Positions 11,465 to 20,356 of a stretch of DNA of 64,000 nt are shown here, piece after piece; within the stretch, counting starts at the first letter, position 1; every line of letters begins with the position of its first letter. The translations under genes were made by a program, and so were the position numbers. Under the pieces are notes generated by a model. It had not been told where the DNA came from and made no database searches. It saw nothing but the letters and a program-made list of their open reading frames with translations. Origin of the DNA: Streptomyces griseus subsp. griseus. Its GTDB lineage: Bacteria; Actinomycetota; Actinomycetes; Streptomycetales; Streptomycetaceae. Location: the NCBI RefSeq assembly GCF_003610995.1, contig NZ_CP032543.1, positions 248,001 to 312,000 on the forward strand. Reading direction: 5' to 3'.

Positions 11465-11483
11465 TTAGGTTATCCTTACCTAA
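11465..11483. promoter_or_regulatory. Iron box of the dhbACEB operon
   Basis: The 19-mer TTAGGTTATCCTTACCTAA matches the iron-box consensus at 16 of 19 positions and is a good palindrome. It ends 20 nt before the dhbA start. A TATCCT hexamer (11471-11476) inside it could serve as the -10 element. The two boxes are 63 bp apart centre to centre and face divergent operons. Confidence 0.88.
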
Positions 11484-11503
11484 CCTGCAGGGGGAGGTTG
11501 TTC

Positions 11504-12334
11504 ATGGCTGAGCACATACCGGACGGACGTGGCGAGTTCGAGGGCCGCACGGCCCTGGTGACGGGTGCCGGTCACGGCATCGGGGCCGCTGTCGCCGAAC
11601 TGCTGGCCGACCTCGGCGCCCGGGTGGCCGCCACCGACCGCGCCGGCCACAGCATCGAGGCACTGGCCGCCGACTGGCCCCGACGGCAGGAGAAACTGCC
11701 GACGGGCGAGCGATCGGCGGGCCGTCTGGAACAGTTGGTGATGGACGTCACCGACCGGGTCGCGGTGGAGAACACCGTCGCCCGCGTCGAACGCGAACTG
11801 GGCCCGGTGGACATCCTGGTGAACGTCGCGGGCATTCTGCGCACCGGCCCGGCGACCACGCTCTCCGCGCAGGACTGGGCGGACACCTTCGCGGTGAACA
11901 CCACCGGCGTCTTCCAGGTCTCCCAGGCCGTCGCCCCTCTGATGGCGGCCCGGAAGACCGGCTGCATCGTCACCGTCGGCTCCAACGCGGCCGGGATCCC
12001 GCGCACCGGCATGGCCGCCTACGCCGCCTCCAAGGCGGCCGCCGCGATGTTCACCAAGTGCCTGGGCCTCGAACTCGCCCGCAGCGGCGTTCGCTGCAAC
12101 GTCGTCGCCCCCGGCTCCACCGACACCGCCATGCAGCGCGCGCTGTGGACCGGCCCGGGCGCCGAGGCACGGGTGATCGACGGCGACCCGTCGACGTACC
12201 GCACCGGCATTCCGCTCGGCCGGATCGCCCAACCCGCCGACATCGCCGACGCGGTGGCGTTCCTCGCCTCGGACCGCGCGCGCCACATCACGCTCCAGGA
12301 ACTGTACGTCGACGGCGGCGCGACCCTGCGCTGA
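11504..12334 (+). CDS. dhbA: 2,3-dihydro-2,3-dihydroxybenzoate dehydrogenase
   Basis: A 276-residue short-chain dehydrogenase. The start is ATG 11504, preceded by GGGGGAGG at 6-nt spacing; an in-frame ATG at 11459 was rejected because it would put the iron box inside the gene. It has the TGAGHGIG nucleotide-binding motif near the N-terminus, NVAGI, and the YAASK catalytic pair with an upstream Ser. It oxidises 2,3-dihydro-DHB to 2,3-dihydroxybenzoate with NAD+, the last step of DHB formation (EntA/DhbA). First gene of the dhb operon; assignment rests on family features plus the adjacent dhbC, dhbE and dhbB. Confidence 0.94.
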   Translation: MAEHIPDGRGEFEGRTALVTGAGHGIGAAVAELLADLGARVAATDRAGHSIEALAADWPRRQEKLPTGERSAGRLEQLVMDVTDRVAVENTVARVERELGPVDILVNVAGILRTGPATTLSAQDWADTFAVNTTGVFQVSQAVAPLMAARKTGCIVTVGSNAAGIPRTGMAAYAASKAAAAMFTKCLGLELARSGVRCNVVAPGSTDTAMQRALWTGPGAEARVIDGDPSTYRTGIPLGRIAQPADIADAVAFLASDRARHITLQELYVDGGATLR

Positions 12335-12425
12335 CCGGCGGACCCCGCACGTTCCCTCCGCACCCCTTCACCTTTCCCAGCCAGCCCCCGCACCCGCTGA
12401 CGGGACCATCGAGAATGGAGTCCCC

Positions 12426-13631
12426 GTGTCGACGGCATCCCAGGTCGCCACGCACGTCCCCCCGGCCGATCCGGCCCACCCCGCCGTAGGAGCGGCCACC
12501 TCGCTCCTGGACGCCTACACACCGGGCGACCACTTCCTCGCCACGCCCGGGCGTACCCTGCTCGCACGCGGAGCGGGACGCCACGTCCCGCACGACGGAA
12601 GACCCTTGACCGAGCGAGTGGCCGCCACCCTGTCCGAGGCCGTCACCGCCGGACAGGAATCGCCCGTGGTGATCGGCGCCGTCCCGTTCGACCACACGGC
12701 ACCGGCCGCCCTGCACGTGCCGACGGCGGTGCGCACCGCCCCGCCGCTCGCCTCCGATCCGCTCATCGCCCTGCCCGCCGGCCCTTCGGCCACCGCGGAC
12801 TGGCAGATCCGGCCGGTGCCCGCGCCCGAGGTGTACGGGGAGGGCGTCGCCGCCGCCGTGGCCCGCATGTGGCGCGGCGAGTTCAGCAAGGTGGTGCTGG
12901 CCCGCACCCTGGAGCTCACCTCCGGGGTCCCGCTGGACCTGCCCGCGATGCTCCAGCGCCTCGCCCGCCGCGACCCCTCCGGCTACACCTTCGCGCTGCC
13001 GACCGGCCCCGCGAGCACCCTGATCGGTGCCAGCCCCGAGCTGCTCGTCTCCCGCCACGGCAACCGGGTCGTCGCCAACCCGCTCGCCGGGTCGACCCCG
13101 CGCAGCGACGACCTCGCCGAGGACGTCCGCCGCGCCGCGACGCTGCTGGAGTCCGTCAAGGACCTCCACGAGCACGCCGTCGTCGTGGACGCCGTCCACC
13201 AGGCGCTCGCCCCGCACTGCACCGGGATGACCGTCCCGGCCCGGCCGACACTGATCCGTACCGCCACCATGTGGCACCTGTCGACCACGGTCACCGGCAC
13301 CCTCACCTCCGCCAACACCTCGGCGCTGGACCTGGCGATGGCGCTGCACCCGACGCCCGCCGTGTGCGGGACACCGACACTGACGGCACGTCAGGTCATC
13401 GCGGATACCGAGCCGTTCGACCGCGGCTTCTTCACCGGTGTCGTCGGCTGGGGGAACGCCGACGGCGACGGGGAGTGGGTCGTCACGATCCGCTGCGCCG
13501 AGGCCGAGGAGCGCACGCTGCGCCTCTACGCCGGGGCGGGCATCGTCGCCGCCTCCGAGCCCGAGGCGGAGACCGCCGAGACCGGTGCCAAGTTCCGCAC
13601 CTTCCTCAGCGCCGTGGGGGCCGAGCTGTGA
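12426..13631 (+). CDS. dhbC: Isochorismate synthase
   Basis: A 401-residue chorismate-utilising enzyme (MenF/EntC/DhbC type). GTG start at 12426 with GGAG at 5-nt spacing. Family signatures: [18 protein letters not shown], the NPLAGSTPR block, then AVCGTPT and a C-terminal FTGVVGW with Glu-rich metal-binding residues. It converts chorismate to isochorismate in the cytoplasm, the first committed step to DHB. It lies 91 nt after dhbA and its stop overlaps the dhbE start (GTGA). Confidence 0.95.
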   Translation: MSTASQVATHVPPADPAHPAVGAATSLLDAYTPGDHFLATPGRTLLARGAGRHVPHDGRPLTERVAATLSEAVTAGQESPVVIGAVPFDHTAPAALHVPTAVRTAPPLASDPLIALPAGPSATADWQIRPVPAPEVYGEGVAAAVARMWRGEFSKVVLARTLELTSGVPLDLPAMLQRLARRDPSGYTFALPTGPASTLIGASPELLVSRHGNRVVANPLAGSTPRSDDLAEDVRRAATLLESVKDLHEHAVVVDAVHQALAPHCTGMTVPARPTLIRTATMWHLSTTVTGTLTSANTSALDLAMALHPTPAVCGTPTLTARQVIADTEPFDRGFFTGVVGWGNADGDGEWVVTIRCAEAEERTLRLYAGAGIVAASEPEAETAETGAKFRTFLSAVGAEL

Positions 13632-15259
13632 GTACGCGAGCGGCGCCGACCTGGCCCGCCGAGTTCGCCGAGAGGTACCGGGCGGCCGGCTGGTGGCGCG
13701 GGGAGACCTTCGGCGAGATGCTGCGGCAGCGCGCGGAGGCGCACCCGGACCGGATCGCGATCGTCGACCCGGTGGCCGGGAGCCGGTGGAGCTACGCCGA
13801 TCTGGACCGGCGCGCAGACCGGCTGGCGGCGGGGTTCCTCGCCCGGGGCATCGGCAAGAGCGACCGCGTGGTGGTCCAACTCCCCAACACCGCCGAGTTC
13901 TTCGAGGTGATCTTCGCACTGTTCCGGATCGGCGCGCTGCCCGTCTTCGCGCTGCCCGCCCACCGCGAGAGTGAGATCACCTACTTCTGCGAGTTCACCG
14001 GGGCGGTCGCCTACATCGTCGCGGCCGAGCACGGCGGCTACGACTACCGGGAGCTGGCGGCGAAGACGCGTGCCCAGGTGCCTGCGCTGAAGCATGTGTT
14101 CGTCGCCCAGGGCGACCCGGGCGCGTTCGAGGCGCTGGCCGAGGTGGCCGAGGAGCCGGTCGGTCACGGCGGGCCGCGCCCCGACGACCTGGCCTTCCTC
14201 CAGCTCTCCGGCGGCAGCACCGGCGTACCGAAACTGATCCCGCGCACCCACGACGACTACATCTACTCGCTGTGGGGCTCCAACGAGATCTGCGGGGTCG
14301 ACGAGAACAGCGTCTACCTGGTCGCGCTGCCCGCCGCCCACAACTTCCCGCTCTCCTCCCCCGGTTCGCTCGGCACGCTGTACGCCGGTGGGCGCGTGGT
14401 GCTGTGCCCGCAGCCCTCGCCCGAGGTGGCCTTCCCGCTGATCGAACGCGAGGGCGTGACCATCACCGGGCTGGTGCCGCCACTGGCGCTGCTGTGGACC
14501 GAGGCCGCGCCCGGCTCCGCGCACGACCTCAGCAGCCTGGACGTGCTGCTCGTGGGCGGGGCCAAGTTCAGCGAGGAGGCGGCACGCAGGGTGCGTCCCG
14601 CGCTCGGCTGCACGCTCCAGCAGGTCTTCGGGATGGCGGAGGGGCTGGTCAACTACACACGGCTGGAGGACCCGGTGGAGACCATCGTCACCACGCAGGG
14701 CCGGCCCATCTCCCCGGACGACGAGATCCTGGTCGTCGACGACGAGGACCGCGAGGTGGCGCCGGGCGGGACGGGCCACCTGCTGACCCGGGGCCCGTAC
14801 ACGATCCGCGGCTACTGGAACGCGCCCGAGCACAACGCCCGTTCCTTCACCGAGGACGGCTTCTACCGCACCGGCGATGTCGTGCGGCTCACGGAGAGCG
14901 GGCACATCGTCGTGGAGGGGCGCGCCAAGGACCAGATCAACCGGGGCGGTGAGAAGGTCGCCGCCGAGGAGGTGGAGAACCACATCCTCGCCCACCCGGC
15001 CGTGCACGACGCCAACGTGGTGGCCGAGCCCGACCCGTATCTGGGTGAGCGCGTCTGCGCGTATGTGATCCTGCGCCCGGGCGCCGGTCCGTTGAAGGCC
15101 GTGGCGGTCAAACGCTTCGTACGCGAACGGGGCCTGGCCGCCTACAAGGTGCCGGACCGGGTCGAGTTCGTGGACGCGTTCCCGCAGACCGGGGTCGGCA
15201 AGGTCTCCAAGAAGGACCTGCGCAACGCGGCCGCCCGGACCGCCGTCCCCGCTCCCTGA
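13628..15259 (+). CDS. dhbE: 2,3-dihydroxybenzoate-AMP ligase
   Basis: A 543-residue stand-alone aryl adenylating enzyme. GTG 13628 overlaps the dhbC stop by 4 nt; the frame is open further upstream but only as a shadow of dhbC. Motifs: [18 protein letters not shown] (ATP-binding A3), HNFPLSSPG (DHB-enzyme signature), [11 protein letters not shown] (A5), YRTGD (A7), [11 protein letters not shown] (A8) and GKVSKKDL with the catalytic Lys. It activates DHB as the adenylate and loads it on the aryl carrier protein encoded two genes downstream. Confidence 0.96.
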   Translation: MSTRAAPTWPAEFAERYRAAGWWRGETFGEMLRQRAEAHPDRIAIVDPVAGSRWSYADLDRRADRLAAGFLARGIGKSDRVVVQLPNTAEFFEVIFALFRIGALPVFALPAHRESEITYFCEFTGAVAYIVAAEHGGYDYRELAAKTRAQVPALKHVFVAQGDPGAFEALAEVAEEPVGHGGPRPDDLAFLQLSGGSTGVPKLIPRTHDDYIYSLWGSNEICGVDENSVYLVALPAAHNFPLSSPGSLGTLYAGGRVVLCPQPSPEVAFPLIEREGVTITGLVPPLALLWTEAAPGSAHDLSSLDVLLVGGAKFSEEAARRVRPALGCTLQQVFGMAEGLVNYTRLEDPVETIVTTQGRPISPDDEILVVDDEDREVAPGGTGHLLTRGPYTIRGYWNAPEHNARSFTEDGFYRTGDVVRLTESGHIVVEGRAKDQINRGGEKVAAEEVENHILAHPAVHDANVVAEPDPYLGERVCAYVILRPGAGPLKAVAVKRFVRERGLAAYKVPDRVEFVDAFPQTGVGKVSKKDLRNAAARTAVPAP

Positions 15260-15308
15260 CGTCCCCTCCGCACGTCACCGCACCTCTCGAACGGAAACCC
15301 TCTCCACC

Positions 15309-15941
15309 ATGGATCTGCCCGCCATCACCCCCTATCCCATGCCGGCCGCCGGTGAGCTGCCCGCCAACCGGGTCGACTGGACCGTCGACCCGGCGCGCGC
15401 CGTGCTCCTCGTCCACGACCTGCAGAACCACTTCCTGTCGGCGTACGACCGGCAGGCCGCGCCCGTGCCCGAACTCCTCGCGCATGTGGCTGAGTTGAAG
15501 AAGGAGGCGGCGCGCCTGGGCGTTCCGGTCCTCTACACCGCGCAGCCCGGTGGCCAGAGCGCCGCGGAGCGCGGGCTCCAGCAGGACTTCTGGGGCCCCG
15601 GCCTGCCCGCCGACGAGCACGCGGCGGCCATCGCGGACGAGGTGGCGCCCGACGACGGCGACACCGTCATCACCAAGTGGAAGTACAGCGGTTTCGTCCG
15701 CACCGATCTTCTGGAGCGGCTGCGCGAACAGGGCCGCGACCAGATCGTCCTCACCGGCGTCTACGCCCACATCGGTGTCCTGATGACCGCGTGCGACGCC
15801 TGGATGCAGGACATCCAGGCGTTCGTGGTGGCCGACGCGGTGGCGGACTTCTCGGCCGACGACCACGCGATGGCGCTGCGCTGGGCGGCCGGCAGGTGCG
15901 CCGTCGTCACCACCGCCCGAACCGTCTTCGAAGGGAAGTGA
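15309..15941 (+). CDS. dhbB: Isochorismatase without carrier domain
   Basis: A 210-residue isochorismatase. It shows VLLVHDLQNHFL with the catalytic Asp, KWKYSGFVRTDL and TGVYAHIGVLMTACDAW, matching the EntB/DhbB N-terminal domain. It hydrolyses the enol-ether of isochorismate to 2,3-dihydro-DHB and pyruvate. In E. coli EntB and Bacillus DhbB an aryl carrier domain is fused at the C-terminus; here the protein stops after the hydrolase domain and the carrier is the next gene. The upstream Shine-Dalgarno is weak (CGGAAA). Confidence 0.94.
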   Translation: MDLPAITPYPMPAAGELPANRVDWTVDPARAVLLVHDLQNHFLSAYDRQAAPVPELLAHVAELKKEAARLGVPVLYTAQPGGQSAAERGLQQDFWGPGLPADEHAAAIADEVAPDDGDTVITKWKYSGFVRTDLLERLREQGRDQIVLTGVYAHIGVLMTACDAWMQDIQAFVVADAVADFSADDHAMALRWAAGRCAVVTTARTVFEGK

Positions 15942-16177
15942 CCACGGTGGCCCTGACGCTCGGACAGCTGCGTGCCGATGTCGCCGACATCCTCGGCGAG
16001 GAGCCGGAGGAGATCCCCCTCGACGAGAACCTCGTCGACTACGGACTCGACTCCGTGCGCCTGATGTCCCTGGCGGCGGCCTGGCGCCGCGACCACGGGA
16101 TCGAGGTGGCCTTCGCCGACCTCGCCGAGAAGCCGGCCCTTGAGTCCTGGGCGCCGCTGCTCGGGGTGACCGGCTGA
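15938..16177 (+). CDS. Free-standing aryl carrier protein
   Basis: A 79-residue acyl/peptidyl-carrier-fold protein. GTG 15938 overlaps the dhbB stop (GTGA) with AGGGA just upstream; GTG 15947 is the alternative start. The phosphopantetheine site is YGLDSVRLM (Ser39). Size, position and the adjacent DHB ligase make it the carrier that receives DHB and presents it to the first condensation domain of the NRPS. It corresponds to the C-terminal domain of EntB/DhbB, here a separate gene. A perfect hairpin closes the operon downstream. Confidence 0.93.
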   Translation: MTTVALTLGQLRADVADILGEEPEEIPLDENLVDYGLDSVRLMSLAAAWRRDHGIEVAFADLAEKPALESWAPLLGVTG

Positions 16178-16229
16178 ACGGACGGCGGCGGTAGACAGCT
16201 CCTCCAGCAGCTCTTTCGGCAGTTCCTCG

Positions 16230-16272
16230 GAGGGTGGTGCGGACCCGGCAGTACCGGGTCCGCACCACCCTC
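16230..16272 (+). terminator. Perfect 19-bp hairpin ending the dhb operon
   Basis: Arms 16230-16248 and 16254-16272 are exact reverse complements with a 5-nt loop (CAGTA). It starts 52 nt after the carrier-protein stop and is followed by GACCCGTTTTCC, so a short T-run is present. Confidence 0.88.
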
Positions 16273-16305
16273 GACCCGTTTTCCGATGGACCGTGCTACA
16301 GTGCG

Positions 16306-16523
16306 ATGAGCACACGTGGATGCCCCCTCGTCGGGCACCGGTGCTGAGTCTCTCTCCATCGCTGTCGCGCCCGTCCTTTCCGACCGGCGATCCAGCTTCT
16401 CTCCCAGCGTTCTCGCTGTCTCTCCTTCCGGCTGCCGGGCTTCCGTGCCCCGGTGCGGGTGTGACGATGCCGCCCCTCCGTACGCCGGTCCCTGATGCGC
16501 CATGTCCGCGAAAGGACCCTCCC
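16306..16523 (+). promoter_or_regulatory. Pyrimidine-rich leader of the Rho paralogue, with a 13-codon ORF
   Basis: The stretch between the terminator and the Rho-like gene is strongly C/T-rich and G-poor by the standards of the window, notably 16348-16440 with many TCTC and TCCC runs and little self-complementarity. A minimal ORF, ATG at 16306 to TGA at 16347, would encode MSTRGCPLVGHRC. C-rich unstructured RNA is what Rho loads on, and rho genes are commonly autoregulated through their leaders, so this may be a rut-like attenuation region. Role inferred; no clear -35/-10 pair was found. Confidence 0.35.
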
Positions 16524-17663
16524 ATGACCACCACACTCGAACGCCCCGCCATCCGTGAGCCGCGCCCCGTCCGGGCCGCCGGGCTCCTCGACACCAGCGC
16601 GGGCGGCCACGGCCTCCTCCGCGTCCAGGGGGGCCACCCCTCACCCGGTGACATCCAGGTGCCACCCGCACTGATCCGCCGGTACGGCGTGCGCAAGGGC
16701 GACGCCGTCGAGGGGAGCTGCGAACGGCCGCGCGTCCTCGCCACCGTCGACCGCGTCAACGGTCTCGCGCCGAACTCCCTGGCCGGCCGCGCCCACTTCC
16801 GCGACCTCACCCCGGTCCACCCCACCGAGCGGCTGCGACTGGAGACGGAGAAGGGCGGCCCGGCACCCCGGATCGTCGATCTGGTCTCCCCCGTCGGCAA
16901 GGGCCAGCGCGGCCTGCTCGTCGCACCGCCGAAGACCGGGAAGACGGTCCTGCTCCAGCAGTTCGCCGCCGCCGTCGCCACCAACCACCCCGAGTGCCAC
17001 CTGATGGTGGTCCTCCTGGACGAACGGCCCGAGGAGGTCACCGACATGCGGCGCTCGGTGCGCGGTGAGGTGTACGCGTCCACCTTCGACCGACCCGCCA
17101 AGGAGCACATCGCCCTCGCCGAGCTGGCCGTGGAGCGCGCCAAGCGCCTGGTCGAACAGGGGCAGCACGTGGTGCTCCTGCTGGACTCCCTGACCCGGCT
17201 GTGCCGCGCCCACAACAACGCTGCCGGACCGGGCGGCCGGACCCTGAGCGGCGGTGTGGACGCGGCGGCCCTGGCCGGCCCCAAGAAGCTGTTCGGGGCG
17301 GCGCGCTCCGCCGAGGAGGGCGGCTCGCTCACCATCCTGGCGACGGCCCTCGTCGAGACGGGCTCCCGCGCCGACGAGTTCTTCTTCGAGGAGCTGAAGG
17401 GGACCGGAAACATGGAGCTGCGGCTGGACCGCTCGCTCGCGGACCGGCGGGTCTTCCCGGCCGTCGACATCGCCCGCTCCGGCACCCGCCGCGAGGAGCT
17501 GCTGACAGGCCCAGCCGAGCTGGCCACCGTACGGGCGCTGCGCCGCGCCCTGCACGCCCGGGACGGTCAGGGCGCCCTGGAGGCGCTGCTGGACAAGGTC
17601 CGCCGTACCCCGGACAACGCCACGTTCCTCCGCCAGGTGCAGCCCACCGTGCCGGGCGCCTGA
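16524..17663 (+). CDS. Short Rho-family transcription termination factor (accessory Rho)
   Basis: A 379-residue Rho homologue. The start is ATG 16524 (AAAGGA upstream); the in-frame extension to 16293 is low-complexity Ser/Pro/Leu and is rejected. It keeps the RNA-binding cold-shock-like domain (residues about 20-85, LLDTSAGGHGLLRVQ and DIQVPPALIRRYGVRKGD) and the full RecA-type ATPase: Walker A VAPPKTGKT (near 133), Walker B HVVLLLDSLTRL (near 215), LSGGVDAAALAGPKK, the Q-loop region GSRADEFFFEELKGTGN and RVFPAVDIARSGTRREELL. It lacks the N-terminal helical domain and the long basic/acidic insertion of the housekeeping actinobacterial Rho. Catalytic residues look intact. Its position right after a siderophore operon is unusual. 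Confidence 0.9.
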   Translation: MTTTLERPAIREPRPVRAAGLLDTSAGGHGLLRVQGGHPSPGDIQVPPALIRRYGVRKGDAVEGSCERPRVLATVDRVNGLAPNSLAGRAHFRDLTPVHPTERLRLETEKGGPAPRIVDLVSPVGKGQRGLLVAPPKTGKTVLLQQFAAAVATNHPECHLMVVLLDERPEEVTDMRRSVRGEVYASTFDRPAKEHIALAELAVERAKRLVEQGQHVVLLLDSLTRLCRAHNNAAGPGGRTLSGGVDAAALAGPKKLFGAARSAEEGGSLTILATALVETGSRADEFFFEELKGTGNMELRLDRSLADRRVFPAVDIARSGTRREELLTGPAELATVRALRRALHARDGQGALEALLDKVRRTPDNATFLRQVQPTVPGA

Positions 17664-17672
17664 GGATGCCGC

Positions 17673-18536
17673 TCAGCTCCGCGCCGTCAGCTCCGCCGCC
17701 TCCCTGCGCCGCCGCTGCTCCCGTACGTCGGCGACCGGTGCGGCGAGCATCAGGGCCCGGGTGTAGGGGTGGCGGGGTTCCGAGGTGACCTGGCCCGCGT
17801 CACCGGTCTCGACCAGTTCGCCGGCCTGGATGACCGCCACCCGGTGGCTCATGAACCGGACGACCCCCAGGTCGTGGGTGACGAACAGGTAGGCGACCCG
17901 GGTCTCCTCCTGGATCTCCAGGAGGAGTTCGAGGACCGTCCGCTGGGTGGTCAGGTCCAGTGCGGAGACCGGTTCGTCGCAGATGACCAGCCGGGGCCGC
18001 AGGGCCAGGGCGCGGGCGATGGCGACCCGTTGGCGCTGACCGCCGGAGAACTCCCGGGGCAGCCGGTCGGCGGCGTCGGCGGGCAGGCGTACCCGCTCCA
18101 GCAGTTCCGCGATCCGGGCCCGTGCCTCCTTGGTCCCGGTGCCCTGGCCGAGCAGGGGCTCGCCGAGCGTGTCGCCGACCGTACGGGAGGGGTTGAGCGA
18201 GGTGTACGGGTCCTGGAACACGACCTGGAGGTCGCGGGCCAGGGCCCGTCGGCGCGCCCGCCCGGCCCGCTCGATGCGGCTGCCCGCGAAGGTGATGGTG
18301 CCCGACTCCACGGGGGCGAGGCCGAGCACCGCCCGGCCGATCGTCGTCTTGCCCGAGCCGGACTCGCCGACCAGGCCGAGGGTCTCCCCGGGACGGATGT
18401 CGAGGCTCACCCCCTTGAGGATCTGGGCGCGCGGTGCGCGGCGGCCCTTGCCGGGGTAGGAGACCCTCAGGTCGCGGAGGGAGAGCAGGGCGTCCGGGAA
18501 CTCCCCGCCGTGCCCGCCGGTGGCATCGCTGGTCAT
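17673..18536 (-). CDS. Oligopeptide/dipeptide-type ABC ATPase (DppF/OppF)
   Basis: A 287-residue ATPase: Walker A GESGSGKTT, Q-loop VFQDPYTSLNP, signature FSGGQRQRVAIARAL, Walker B LVICDEPVSALD, H-loop FVTHDLGVV, and the OppF-type C-terminal RHPYTRALMLAAP. ATG 18536 overlaps the preceding gene's stop (ATGA). It is the last gene of a four-gene - strand importer operon and ends 9 nt from the convergent Rho paralogue. It should pair with the ATPase half of the fused protein next door. Confidence 0.93.
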   Translation of the reverse strand: MTSDATGGHGGEFPDALLSLRDLRVSYPGKGRRAPRAQILKGVSLDIRPGETLGLVGESGSGKTTIGRAVLGLAPVESGTITFAGSRIERAGRARRRALARDLQVVFQDPYTSLNPSRTVGDTLGEPLLGQGTGTKEARARIAELLERVRLPADAADRLPREFSGGQRQRVAIARALALRPRLVICDEPVSALDLTTQRTVLELLLEIQEETRVAYLFVTHDLGVVRFMSHRVAVIQAGELVETGDAGQVTSEPRHPYTRALMLAAPVADVREQRRRREAAELTARS

Positions 18537-20356
18537 ACGGTGGTGCTCCTCGCCTCTCGTGGCTGCCACGGCTCCCGTGGCGGCGCGTCGTCCAGGACCG
18601 CGTCGAGCAGGGACCGGGTGTAGGGGTCGCCGGGCGCGTGGACGACCTGTTCGGCGCTGCCGGTCTCCACGATCCGGCCGGCGCTCATCACCGCCACCCG
18701 GTCGCAGAGGTCCGCGACGACACCGAGGTTGTGGGTGACCAGGAGGACCCCGAGTCCGCGGTCCCGCTGGAGGCGGCGCAGCAGCTCCAGGACCTCCGCC
18801 TGGACCACGACGTCGAGTGCGGTGGTGGGCTCGTCCGCGATGAGGAGTTCCGGGTCGCAGGACATCGCCCCGGCGATCAGGACGCGTTGGGCCATGCCGC
18901 CGGAGATCTCGTGCGGGTACAGCCGCATCGTCCGCTCGGGCGACGGGATCTCCACCAGCCGCAGCAGGTCCAGCGCGCGGGTCTCGGCCTCCTTGCGGGT
19001 GATGCCGAGGACGTGGCGCATCGGCTCCGTGAGCTGGCTGCCGATGGTGAAGGCCGGGTCGAGATTGCTCATCGGCTCCTGGGGGACGTACGCGACCGTT
19101 CCGCCCCGCAGGGTGCGGTGCTCGCGCTCCGGCAGGCCGACGGTCTCCCGCCCGTTGACGGTGATGCTGCCCGACCCGATCCTGCCGCCCTCCGGCAGGA
19201 TGCCGAGGACCGAGAACGCCGTCTGCGACTTGCCGGACCCCGACTCACCGACCAGGCCGACGATCTCGCCGGGTGCCACGTCGAGGTCCACGCCGTGCAC
19301 GACCTGCTTGGGCGGGCCGTCGGGCCGGTCGTAGACCACGGTGAGGCCGCGCACCGAGAGCAGCGGGCTGCGCGGTCCTGACTCCGCCGGGGCCTCGAAG
19401 GCCGGTGCGGGGCGTGCCCGTCGCGGGGAGCGACCGCCGGCCGGCGGTCCGCCGCGCTCCTCCAGCGCGTCGCGCAGGGCGCCGGCGAGGAGGACCAGGG
19501 CACCGTTGGTGATGCCGAGGGCGAGTCCGGGCCAGAGCATGAGGAGCGGGGCCCGCTGGATGTTCTGGAACGCCTCGTTGAGCATCGCGCCCCAGGTGGC
19601 CGAGGAGCCGCTGCCGACACCGAGGAACTCCAGTCCGGCCTGGAGGCCGATGGCGATCCCGGCGACCAGGGCGACCTGGATGATGACGGGGCCGCGTACG
19701 ACGATGAGGATGTGGCGTCCGACGATGCGGGCGTCGGAGAGTCCGGACACCTTGGCGGCGTCCACGTACAGCTCCTTGCGGACGTTGGCGACGATGCCGC
19801 GCACCAGGCGGAAGAAGCTGGGGGCGGCGAGCACGCCCAGCACGATCATCAGGACCCAGACGTTGGGGCCGAGGATGGCGCGGGAGGCGAGCAGGACCAC
19901 CATGGCGGGGAGGGCCATGACGAGGTTGACGGCCCAGTTGGCCGCCGAGTCGAACCAGCCGGCGCGGTACCCGGCGTACAGCCCGGTGGGCACGCCGAGG
20001 GCGAGGGCGACTCCCAGGGCGATCAGCGCACCGCCGAGGGTGTTGCGGCCGCCGTACAGGAGGCGGGAGAGGATGTCGCGGCCCGCCGAGTCCATACCGA
20101 GCGGGTGCGCCGCGCTCGGCCCCTCGAACGCGGCGCCCAGCGCGGAGGCGTCGGGGGCCTGCGGGGCGATGAGCGGCGCCAGGAGCACCGCGACGAACAG
20201 GAGCAGCAGGACTCCGGCGGAGGCGGCGCCGAGCGGATTGCGCAGGAGGCGCCGCGGCAGTCCGCCGCGCACGGCGGCCCGGGTGTCGGAGGCGGGCGCG
20301 GAGTCGGGTGCCGGGCGGGGCGGGGGCGCCGGGTCGGCCGGGAGGTTGTCGCTCAT
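18533..20356 (-). CDS. Fused ABC permease-ATPase (DppC-DppD type)
   Basis: A 607-residue fusion. Residues about 35-290 form a DppC-type permease (NPLGAASAGVLLLL, HPLGMDSAGRDILSRLLYGGRNTL, an EAA-loop region VDAAKVSGLSDARIVGRHIL); after a Pro/Arg-rich linker (about 293-325) comes a DppD-type ATPase: Walker A GESGSGKSQ, Q-loop YVPQEPMSNLDP, signature ISGGMAQRVLIAGAM, Walker B LLIADEPTTALD, C-terminal DPYTRSLLDAV. Normally these are two genes; both halves look complete. It overlaps both neighbours by 4 nt (ATGA). Confidence 0.94.
   Translation of the reverse strand: MSDNLPADPAPPPRPAPDSAPASDTRAAVRGGLPRRLLRNPLGAASAGVLLLLFVAVLLAPLIAPQAPDASALGAAFEGPSAAHPLGMDSAGRDILSRLLYGGRNTLGGALIALGVALALGVPTGLYAGYRAGWFDSAANWAVNLVMALPAMVVLLASRAILGPNVWVLMIVLGVLAAPSFFRLVRGIVANVRKELYVDAAKVSGLSDARIVGRHILIVVRGPVIIQVALVAGIAIGLQAGLEFLGVGSGSSATWGAMLNEAFQNIQRAPLLMLWPGLALGITNGALVLLAGALRDALEERGGPPAGGRSPRRARPAPAFEAPAESGPRSPLLSVRGLTVVYDRPDGPPKQVVHGVDLDVAPGEIVGLVGESGSGKSQTAFSVLGILPEGGRIGSGSITVNGRETVGLPEREHRTLRGGTVAYVPQEPMSNLDPAFTIGSQLTEPMRHVLGITRKEAETRALDLLRLVEIPSPERTMRLYPHEISGGMAQRVLIAGAMSCDPELLIADEPTTALDVVVQAEVLELLRRLQRDRGLGVLLVTHNLGVVADLCDRVAVMSAGRIVETGSAEQVVHAPGDPYTRSLLDAVLDDAPPREPWQPREARSTTV

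Noticed and set aside
11459..11503. Upstream ATG of dhbA (adds 15 residues)
   Set aside because: It would place the iron box within the coding sequence and has no ribosome-binding site, whereas ATG 11504 follows GGGGGAGG.
16293..16523. 77-residue N-terminal extension of the Rho paralogue
   Set aside because: Low-complexity Ser/Pro/Leu sequence unlike a Rho N-terminal domain; ATG 16524 has a better ribosome-binding site and begins a plausible protein.
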